Assembly: GCA_958510825.1 (NCBI GenBank) | Contig: OY294054.1 | Location: forward strand, 10,990,019 to 11,054,018 | Direction: 5' to 3' | Length of the DNA: 64,000 bases | Origin: Brachypterus glaber | Taxonomy: Eukaryota > Arthropoda > Insecta > Coleoptera > Kateretidae | Part shown: piece after piece, positions 44,401 through 56,400 of the stretch | Numbering within the stretch: the first letter of the stretch is position 1 | Layout: each line of letters opens with the position of its first letter | The notes under the pieces: generated by a model | Told to the model about the DNA's origin: nothing | The model's database searches: none | Seen by the model: only the letters and a program-made list of their open reading frames with translations | Position numbers and translations under genes: made by a program

Positions 44401-47400
44401 TTTCTCCTAATTTTTGTTTGGGGCTGAAGTTTTCAAATTTTTTTGTTTTATGCCATATTTTTCTTAATTTTGGCAAAATTTAAAAAATAAATCGGCCATA
44501 TTTATTCCGCCAATCTGAATTTTAGGTTTTTGGGTATTGGTCCGCATTAAGATTAACAAAAGAAGCAGGTATACCAAATTTCAGCTTAATCGGACCTTTT
44601 TGAAAAATGTTGAACCGCCCTAATTTTCACTATTTTTTTCGTAAACAGCGGTGCAAAAAATGGCTATGCAAAAAAAAAACAGAATTTTGTTTCTGGGACC
44701 ACTGTGCCACTGGGGTCTTATTATTTTCATGGTCAAAACTAGTCCTATAAAACACACCCCGTTTTTTTTTTATGACACCGAAATTTTAACAGTTTATGAA
44801 AGTACTCGCTTTTTATTTCAATAATGTATAACACTTGAAATTTATTTGCACTTATTGCAAGAAAAATTTGGGTTAACAAAATTATCAACGTAAAGTTATG
44901 TGAATAGAGCGCGGGAAAAGGAAAATTATTTACTATGTAAAAATACATAATATTGTTATGTAATCCGGGTTCACTAAAAACTTTTTGTGTGCAAAACCTT
45001 ATTTAGAAACACTTATTTCACAATAACACTACAATAATTAAGAACATTTTTCACTACTTGATAAATACTTCTACTTGACTGATGGCGGCGGGCGGCGCCT
45101 TCTTATTTATATGCACAGCATGGAGCCTTGTAGAGTTTTCGCGCCGCTGGGTAGTTCTAGAATCTTCGCTCAATGTGCTGTTCTAGAACTTTTGCGAAGC
45201 CTTTGTTCTTCGCTTATTGCTTCGCCAAACTGAAGGTGACTCTTTGATATTTTTAATTTTGCAACAATATACTACGTATACGCTTGGTTTGGATGATCCA
45301 AATTTCATTATAATTTATGTAAATAATACAAAATTAGCTATGTATTTTTACATACAGTTCTGTAATATTTACACTGATTTTTCTTTGTGTAATACTAACT
45401 TTAACCCTTGTTTCCTGAAATAGGGATTAAGGAAATAACAAGTATGATACATCGTTGGATTAAAAAATTCAAAATGCATAAAAATTGCATTGGTTCTATT
45501 AAAAAAAAAGTTGGGGTGGTCCATAGCGGGTACATTTTGTAGTTGTGACTACTAAACTTAATAGCCGTAGTGGTCCCATTAAAATTCCCTTTTCAATAAA
45601 CTCTATTTTATATAATAACTGAGAAAAAGCCTGTCAAAAATATCGTTTGACGTATACGTAATTTTATCTTATCATAAAAAACTTTATGGTTTAAGTGGCA
45701 ATGATGAAGATTTGTTTTACTAATTTATATTATATTTATTTAGGGGGTAGTCTTTTTGACAGGAATGTTTTTTTTTTGTAAAATATTACCAGTGTACTAA
45801 CAAAAAAAAAACAAAAAAAAATGGATACAACATTAATTTTTATAATAATACCTATATTAATATCCCGAAAAATATCCCCAAACTTACACAAATTTATATG
45901 GACTGTTGGTAACCAAAAACAACTTTTTACCAGCTCTTTTTAATCTATCGAAAAACGGCCTAAGCTGGTCGTTACTTTCTATATAATCTGTGACGTTTTG
46001 TGATACTATTTTGTGCATTACTGGATGTGACAGCTTTACTGAGCTCTGCAAAAGTAAGAAATAAAATATTTTATTCACAATTATACAGTAAAATGTCCTT
46101 TTTGTGCATTATAAAAAGTTGCAAAGTATATCATTTTTATTTACTTTTAAACAAGTTAGAAAAGTTACCTTTTTCTAACCAAGAATAGAAATAAGGTCTT
46201 TTGTAACCTGTTTCGGCTAGATTTTACATCGTAGATGGCACGCATTGGCTGTCATTGAGAGCAACATAACCAAACGTTTGTTTAAATGTAATTATTTTCG
46301 TAATATTTTATGTTTTATATGATTGTGAATAAAATACTGTTCTAACATTATAAGAAAATTACATTTCCACTCACGAGATGGTATCGAATTGGAAATGTTT
46401 CGTTTTCTTATTAGGTTATAAATATACTACTTTTAGACGGCAATACTCGAAACTGTATTCATTTTTTTAAAGAATTGAGTCAATTTTATATGAATGTGCC
46501 GAAGTAAAATAATAGACGTCTCCGTCCAAAAAACACTTTCGGTTCATGTAGGCAACTTCATGTACACATTTGATTAATGTCAGTGACATGGCAGATGGTA
46601 ACATACGTATGTGAGTGTACACTCAAAAACAATTAGAGGGAACCAAGCACCAATACCTTATATGGCGCATGGTTCAATTTGGAGTAACACCCTCCAGTTT
46701 TAACTGTTTTAATGTGGGCTTCTAAAAAACATCAGACTCGTTCAGTAAGGGCGTTTTTTTCGGGCCTTGGCACATAATTTTTTTTTTATTTTGATCCCAG
46801 CCAACATGCTCACGTCCGAGGGGCATGTCACAGGGCCCTGTGACATGCCCTGCAGGGGCGGAATTTCGTCCCTTCGAGAGGCGATATGAGCCGATATAAG
46901 GCGATATCGAGGGTAATATCGAGGCGATATCGAGACGACATCGAGCGATCTCGATGCGATATGGGCGATATTGATTACTGTAAAAGGCGATATTTTGTCC
47001 CGAAAATGAAGAGTGACATACCCCTCACTCACGTCAATTGACGTAAAATAGATGTGTATTTCTGGTCGTTCTCGTCAACAGATGACGTCATTTTTACGTT
47101 TCAAATCGACGAATTTCTTATATTATATTTGTATGATTTTACCTTAAATATTACTATAAAATAAGTTATTATAAGACAATGAAATTAATTTTTAAAGAAA
47201 GAAGAATCAGACATAGGTCCATGTGATTCATGCGTCACCAAAATTGACGTCAAAATCACGTCATTTATACCGTTATTGACGATTGACGACGTCAGGTTAT
47301 GATTGACGACGTCAGGTGACGTTTCTAAATGACGCCGAGTGACATTATAAATCACGTCAAAATCATGTGACATTTTCACGTGAAATATAAGTAAATTTGA

Positions 47401-50400
47401 CGTCGATAATTTGGTCATTTGACGTCGACAGTGATGTAAAACTCACGTGAATTTGTCGTTTTTATTAATTTAAAAAAATCTGTCGATACGTTTTTGAGAA
47501 AAACAATTTTCATTTGTTTTAACAAAAAAAAATATGATATATTTAAAAATTATTTTAGATATTCAGATTTTACGTCAAAAAGCGAGGAAAAACATTTAAT
47601 AGACGTTTGAGCAAAATTTCTTTTTAAGGGAGCTAGCATACTGTTAAAGGGCATTTTTAGAATATTTATCACTTCATATCTCATAACGGTTTAACTTATT
47701 AACATGAAATTTTTACTGAACTATAGAACCAATAAATGTAAGCATTTAAAGTTTTATTAAAATTAAGTTTTTGACAGGGGGCATAGATAATAATAATAAT
47801 GGGTGCCTCATAATTTATATGTAAAAAGTCCGCCCCTGGTTTAATATTTAATTTTTTTATGATAATGTTTATTTGTTGCATACTACAGTAAAAAGTCAAT
47901 AAGTTAAACCGTTCCTGAGTTATGAAGTGAATAATATTCTAAAAATGTCCCTTAAACGTCTTCTAGCTCCCCTAAGAAGCCATTTAACACAAACGTTCAT
48001 AGAAACTTTTTGTCTCACTTTTTGACGTAAAATATAAATATCCAAAAAAAAATTTAAATATGTCATATTTTTTTTCTTAAAAAAATGAAAATCGTTTTTC
48101 TCAAAAACGCATCAATAGATTTTTTTAAATTTGGTCTTAAAAAAATTTCAAAGCTCTAAATAATTAAAATATGAAAAAAAAACTTGGGTTATATGAAAGT
48201 TCAGCTAAAAATCGTTTCCCGGGGTGACAATGTTTCCGAATGGATTTGAAAAAAAAAATGTATCAAAATCTTTGAAATAAAAAAAAATCAATATTTTTTT
48301 ATGAATTATGCAAGTCAAAAGAATTTTTTTTCGTTGCAAAATAAAATTATGTGCAATATACGGTTAAACTGATTGCTTTAATCAATTAAAATTTTAAATG
48401 GGAATGGGGATGATAAAAAAAAATAAAAAAAATCACATCTATTCGATTTAGCATCAAAATTTCAATGAAATCGGCCCAGTAATAAGGAAAATATGAGGCA
48501 AATTCTAGCGCGTGACGTCATTATCATTATCCCAATTTCAAACTTTTAAAAACTTACCTTGACATCTCTGAACAAAATTTCGGGATGATAGTCGATGTGA
48601 TTTCTTTCGAAATAGTCGGCAACGTTGCACATTAGGCCCATTTCCGGTACAGAGAATAAATCGGCTAATTGAACCATTTTTGAATGGGTATCCTGTAATA
48701 TCAACTATAAAAAGTCAAAAAGGAAATTCGAAAATTAATAGTGGAAGTGAAGAAGAAGATATTAGTACACAGAACACTGTTAGAAAAAAAGAAAAAAAAA
48801 CAAACAGAAAAATATTAACAATAAACATATAAAATTATACAAAACACTAATAGAAAAAAAGAAGGAAAGAAAAACAAACACAAACATACGGACGTCGGAA
48901 ACTTTATCGCGGTAAGATTATACCGCGAAAAATATATAGCTCTAAATATATTACCATAAAAACATTTACCGCGAAAAATATTTCCGCGCATTATTTTACG
49001 GCGCATACTGTTAATGGTGGCAACTTGTTGAAAAGTGCGAATTTTATTTTTGACAATTGTTTTATTTTGTAATTTTTCCGTATTAATACAAGCCTAGGCC
49101 TATGTATCATTAAAAAAAACTAATACTAATAATCTTATATTAGGAAAGCTTAATTCATTTTGACGTGGCTACCAAGTAACAATTTTTGTCAAGTCTGGTC
49201 AAGATTCTTGATCAAGTAACTGCATCCAGATTTTGACAATTCTGGCGCAAGATACTGTGGACAGATTCTTGCTCAAGAATTGTCAAAGAATTGCTACAGA
49301 TACTTCTTTAAGATTATTGGACAAGTCTTGAGAATGAATGTAGCAAGAAAAATTGACAAGAAATCGAAAAGCGATCTATATCATGATAAAATCTTACTTG
49401 TTAGAGTAGGTCAAGATTCTTGACCAAGAATCTTGTCAAATTGCTTGCTACAGACTTGACGAACAGACTTTACATATTATTGCTAAACGCTCTGCTTCCA
49501 AAATCTTGCTAAAGGGTTGCCCAAGTCTGGATACATAATCTTGATTAATTCTCTTGCTCAAGTATTGTCCAATTCTTTACAAAGAACTTTGTCAAGTACT
49601 GTGGTCAAGAAACTTGTCCAAGTTCAATGTTACTAGGGTAGTTGCTTTTCTTTTCGTGCTACCAACTTTTCCGCATACCTATTTTTTGGAGCTATATTTT
49701 CGGAGGTTTATTTTTGGACTTTTTTAAGTTGCCTAAACAACAAAGTTATGTGCCCAAAACCAACAGATTCATGCAAGACTAAATAACAATTCAAATACCG
49801 AGGCATTTTTCGTATGTCCTTCAACATAAGCTATTGGTATGATTCGATTTTTGTATAACTTAAGCACTTCCTCATTGGACAATGGGGTCAATCCTCGATA
49901 AACTGAGCCAAACTGTATTTGAAGAAAGGAATCCAATTTTAAAAGGATTCCCTTTTCTATGTCATAATGTAATCCTCTAACTGCAAAACCCGGTTTATAT
50001 TCCAATTTTGAAATTTCTTCTGGATACTAAAAAGATGGTTTTATTAGACCTTTCGAATAAAAAAAAATCTACGAAGTTTTTCTTGTACAGGGTGATCCAG
50101 AATTCCCGCCCTCGTCATTTTTCTCGAATATGGTAAGGGATATTAAAAAAAATCAGGAAGGTTGTTTTCTAGTCTCACCTATACTACAAGTTAATTACCA
50201 TATGACGCTTTCATAATAATTCTCGTTGGCCCTGTGGCGACCGCTATATTTTTCCCCATGGTAAACGATTTTTTATTTATGAAATTAAAAGATCTTTAAA
50301 TTATAATAGTTTAGTTTCATGACTTTTTTTTCTGCGCTCATTTTTTTTTTTAGTTAAGGGCTGTCAAAATTTACTTAATTAATTTTTCCTAACTTTTTAA

Positions 50401-53400
50401 CCATTGCAGATATCAAAAAAGTTTCAAATGTGTTACTTTTAGCTTTTTAAATACTAATTAATTTTAATAAGCAAACAATTTAAAAAAAGGTCCTAAGTGC
50501 CAGCACAACTCCTATTATCCATTATTTAAAAACTGGATTACTATATTTGTGATTTTTAAGATGCAGGCAAGTATTTAATTATTTTTTTCCTAATGGTATA
50601 GTTACAACAATAAATTGTTGTCATGGAAATATTTACCAAGAATTTGACATGACATTTAAATAATAAATTAGTAACAATCACAAAATATATCAAGAGAACA
50701 ATACGAGGGCAAAAAAATTAAAGAAATACATATTTATTTTATTAAAAATAGTTAAATAAATATAAGGCATAAATCGAACATGCAAGAATATAATGCATGC
50801 CTGCATCTTACAAATCACAAATTAAGTAATTCAGTTTTTAAATAATTGATAATTAGAGTTGAGATAGCGCTTAGGACCTCTTTTAAACTGTTTGCCTAAT
50901 AAAATTAATTAGTATTTATAAAGCTAAAAGTAACACATTTAAAACTTTTTTAATGTCTAAAATGGTTAAAAAGTTAGGATCAATTAGGATCGCCACAGGG
51001 CCAACCGGTATTTAACTTGTAGTACAGGTGAGACTATAAAACACGGTTTATATATTTTTTTAATATCCCTTACCATTTTCGAGAAAAATAACGAGGGCGG
51101 GAATTCTGGATCAACCTGTACATGATGGAAAAAAAGTCAGTCAGACCCGGTTCCGATTGGTTAATATGCAATTTTTGGCATTTGTAAGACTTTTTTTGAT
51201 CCAAAAATTCTCAGTTATTAATAAAGATATCGGTATGCAGTTTTTACCATTGTTTAAGGCACATCCAGAGGCTCGTGTAACAAGCATAATAAATAAGAAT
51301 GCGATACCGTGGTTGGCTTACAAGATACATGACGGCACATCAAGCCAATCACGGCATCGCATTCTTATGTATTATGCTTGTTATGGGAGCCTGTGGATGT
51401 GCCCTTAGTTAAACAGTTGCTTAAGTGCCTAACATCGACCTTTTTTCGTTTTTTTGTCTGTAATATATTTGACTTCGAAAATTAGGAAATTTTACGTAGT
51501 TTTAATCATAAAAAAACAAAAAATAAAAATAGGCACTTAAGTAACTCTTTAACTGTACAATAAAAATAAAACATTTTAATATCTTTAATTATAACTGAAA
51601 ATTTTTGGATAAAAATGTGGTCAGCAAAGGCAAAATATGTTAGTCATGATAGGTATATTTGAAATTGGGTCCGAAATTATAAGGGGTGATTCTACATCAT
51701 AAAATATGACAAAAAGTTCCTATAAACATATGTGGAAAAATGCGTCGTAAGGGAGCCTAGCCCCTTTGAAAGTGGCTAAAAAAAATCGGTTTTTATTTAA
51801 TAACTCAGGAACCCTTTGGGATATAAAAATGAGGTTTTGCACGTGAACTAATCTTAATAAGGCCCATCTTTGTACGTTACATTCATGTACTTAGTTTAAC
51901 CAGGGGTGTGCGAAACGGGGGCCTTATCAGGTTTTTGTTCCAAACTTTTTTCTGTGTAACTGTTTTTAAATTTTATTTCTGGAATATGATTCCCCTGATC
52001 AAAATACATACAAAAGGTACACCTGTTGTAATACTGTAGGATTAACCGTTTTCGGGAAAAATTTATTTGAAGGTGAAATTTCACGGTTCGAGGACGAAAA
52101 ATTAAATACTAAAATGTTAAAAACCAAAATTTCAATAATGCAGGGTTATTCTATATCAAAAACTAAGAAAAAATGTTTCTATACATGTATGTCGCTTTTA
52201 AAGCTACTATGGGGCTTTAAAAATGGTGCATTTTTAGGAGACCATAGCTCCCTTAGGATTGATTTTTGGAAGTACCTGTATATGAGGTTTTTTTTTTTAG
52301 TTTTTGATGTACATTTACCCAGCATCATTGAAATTTTGGTTTTCAACATTTTAGAATTTAATTTTTCATCCTTGAACCGTGAAATTTCAGCTTCAAAATG
52401 ATTTTTCTCAAACGGTTAATCCTACAGTATTACAACATGCATTTTCATCTGAGGAACCATATTCCAAAAATAAAATTACAAAAAAATTACACAGAAAAAA
52501 GTTTGGGACAAAAAACTGATAAGGCTCCCCCGTTTCGAAACCCCTGATTATATTAAGTGCATAAAAATAACATACAAAGATGGGCCTTATTAAGATTAGT
52601 TCACATGCAAAACCTCGTTGCTATATCTCATAGGGTTTTCGAGTTATTAAATAAAAACCGAATAATTTAGCCGCTTTCAAAGGGGCTTAGCTCCCTTACA
52701 GCGCATTTTTAGACATGTTTATATGAACTTTTTGTCGTATTTTCTGATGTAGAATTACCCCCCAAAATTTCGGACACTATTTCAAATACACCGTGTATAT
52801 AAATATTTTTTTTTTATTTAAAAGGACCCTTAATATCTCAAAATTATACAAAAAAGCTTCTAAAAAGAATTATTAAAACTTTAAATGTTCAAGGAGTTTA
52901 AAGATTTTTTTATAGAAATACAGGGTATTTTTTAAATGGGGTCCTGCTTTTTTGTGTTCCCCCCCTCCCCCATCAAACTTTATCAAGCTAGTCAGTCAAC
53001 CCCTCCCCCCATTACGCGGGGCATAATTAATGGATACCGATAATTTTTTATAAGTGTATTTTTCAACCTAAATATTATCGCTCACAGAGCATTACATTTT
53101 AAGTGTGAGACACTCGAAGCTGGGGCTGGTTGGAAAAAACCACCTTTAGAAAAAGACAGGGATTTTTTTGTTTTGTTTTCTTTTAGGTGGTTTTAAAAAG
53201 TTATGTCCAGAAACAATTTTTCACATTTTGGAAAGGGGGAAAATGATAATAAAATATTTTTTTAATTTTATTTACCTTTTAGGTGCGTTTTAAATTTTTT
53301 TTCTTCTGTGAATAATGAAAAGCTATGTCCAGAAAGAATTTATTACATTTTGGGGGAGAGGGGGAGGGGCTGAAAAAAATGTATTATTACAAATTTTGTG

Positions 53401-56400
53401 TAATTTTATTTTACATTTTATGTGGTTTTTAAATTTTTCTCTTATTGTAAATAACAAAAAAGTTATGTCTAGAAACATTTTTTTTTAATTTGGGGGAGGG
53501 GGGGTCGTTGGAAAAAAAATTATAATAACATTTTTTGTGTAGTTTTATTTAACGTTTTATGTGGTTTTTAAATTATTCTTCTATTGTAAATAATAAAAAA
53601 ATTACGACTGAAACAAAAATTTAAACCCCCTTTTACCCCAACCGATTTTGTTTAAATACGAACCTGTCTAAGATAATATAAAAATACATCTGCATACCAA
53701 ATTTCAAGTCGCTAGCTCAAAGCGTTCTTAAGTTATCGTGGATCCAGACAGAGACATAAATTTTTTTGTTGCTTATTTTGATTTTTCTCGACGAGAAAAG
53801 AATAAGATGATCTAAACAAAAAAAAATTGTTTTTTTTTCTGTAACAATACTTTCTTTTATGAGAAAGTAAAAAATAAGCACAATATCTCTGGGGTCAGGA
53901 TTCCATATCTTATCCAGCTACACCCTTCGAAGCACCAGCAATTTGTTTAAAGTTTCCCAACAAGTGAAATAAGTGAAACTACTTTTTTGTATGTTACTTT
54001 GAATAATTTTTATGTATGTTATGAATTTTAAATAAATAACTTTTTATATTTTTGCTCAGTTTAATTTGGGGTACATCTGTAATCTGTAACCCAATAAGTG
54101 TAGCATTCCAGGATTAAAGAGTTGGATTGTCGATTGTGGATTATCTCCAAAATGTTTGTTTTTTTTTTTAACCTTGTACTATTCTACTTAATTAAGCATC
54201 CCCTAAGTCCAGGACTTGTGTGGGCTAGTAGTAGAGGCAAGCACCGGCTTTAATTGACTTTCGAACCAATATATCTAGGGAGTACACCAAATTTCAATTA
54301 TTAATTAACTGAAAAAGGCAATCGGCGCCAGTGAGGTTTGAACTCACGATCATTGGCTCAGTGTCAATGCTATATCAATGCCTTAGACCACTGAGCTAAT
54401 TCTCTCAATAAGCTCAACTATTTTTTTTCTAGACTGATTTGGATTAAGGACTTAAAATTACGCTAGAAAATGTAAAAAAAAAGTTGAAATTGGCAAACCA
54501 GTGTTATTCTAACCCTTTGTTGACGGACGGTACTCTGAAGTACCGGTTTTTTGTTAAATCATATAAATTCCCTATTACATTGAAAGCTTCTTATAGTTGA
54601 CCGGTACTCTCAATTCCTCTTTGAATAGTTGATATAACCTACTTACAGCAAGAGGGCAACACTATACAACACAATATCATGATTTTTTATAGAGTCATGC
54701 AGTGACATTTGGCGTTTTTATAGAGAGTTGGTTTGATTTTTTTTTTTTTTTGTTACTTGTGAAGTTTTTGGTAAGTAAGGCAGTATTATTCACCTACAAA
54801 ATTACTTGTTTTTTTCAAGGGGATGGACTGACTGCTTTAAATTGCCTCAATTTTTTTTGGAAAGCTTTTCAAAAAAAAAAAATAATGCAAATTCACATAC
54901 TCTAATCACTTGGAGCAAAAAAAGTGAAATAATCGTATTTTTAATTAGACAGGCAACAAAGGGTTAAATAAAATATTGCTGAAATACATCCCTTTAGGGC
55001 TATATCTCTTTAAATAAAAAGTTAAAACAGGTGTACCTTTTTAAATAAAACCCTTTACACTAAAGAAAAAATACATGGAATTTTTTTTGAAAAATACCAA
55101 CCAACACCAAAAATCAATAAGAATATTTCTCAACTTAAAAAGGTTTAATAAAGATTCATCAAAAGTTTTTTACGAAACATTTTAGGAGCTCTTTTGTCTT
55201 TTACTCTATAGATAAGGTTAATATTAAGTTTATTTTTTATTTGAAAAAATTCTTACTTTATATTGTTCTATTAAAGTTTGTCTACCTAAATTATATAGGA
55301 GATAGTCCATAGAAGGTTTGTAACAGGCCAATGTATAATCATAGTCAAATCCATATACCTTGACTTCCTTTAAATCTAGTTCATTACAAGCAAAAACAGC
55401 TTTGGGGTTCACATCTTTGGGCAGTTTTTTAGCTGAAACAAGAGCTTTCATTTCGAAAATCAGTGAAAAAAGGTTAATACACAAAATGTTAGGATGAAAG
55501 TCAAGATGTGAATGGATAATGATTCACTGCAAATGTTACTTTTAACAAAAGCTTATGTTTTAAAAAAAAATTAAACCTTTTACAATATTTTTTGTCAATA
55601 TTAAAGGAGCTAGTGCAAACAGTAAGGCAGAGTCAGGTAACCCTGGGCTTTATGACCTAAGTTGGAATCCCTCTATAATTCAATAAATATACAAAACAAA
55701 ATCAAGTGCACCAAGGGTTCTGTACCTAGCTTATATGATTTTTTTTTTGGTGCCTGTGTCTCTAAAAGTTCCACTGTAGCAAAAAAATTAACAATTTTGT
55801 ATTGAATTATTTGAGCTTTCATTTGGTTTAATTTTTCTTTTCATGCAATAGTTAGTAAGCAAGTTAACAATAAAAAAATATGTCTATATAAAGATATAAG
55901 GGAATGTTCAACTATTACGTAACGCTCCAGAGGGGGTGGGGGTGAAAATTTTACGCCGCGTTACATGGGGGGGGATGGGAGTCAAAAATGGCGTTATGTA
56001 ATACTTGAAAAATATTATTTTTTAGTACAGTGAAAATGACTCTTATGGCAATCCATAATCTTTGATGAAGTGTGATACTTTTAACAAAAGCTTGTTACAA
56101 TTACAACATATAATGAAAAAATTATACCTCAGAATCATACAACTCAGAGGTAGGCTAGTTTATCAACAGTCTGATCCACTGGCATTAAGTGGCTCTATAG
56201 ATAGTATATGTTTCTGAGCTCACGATATAATTATTTTACCCAATGACTTAATGTGTGATTGGAGATACTATACCTATAATTGGGAGAGGGGTCACTTGCA
56301 CCAATGATGGTATAACCAAACTTGCTTAGTTTGATGGTCGACCAATTAGAATGCTTAAACTTAACTCAGTTTAGTTGAGATAATCCCAGTTTAAATGGTG

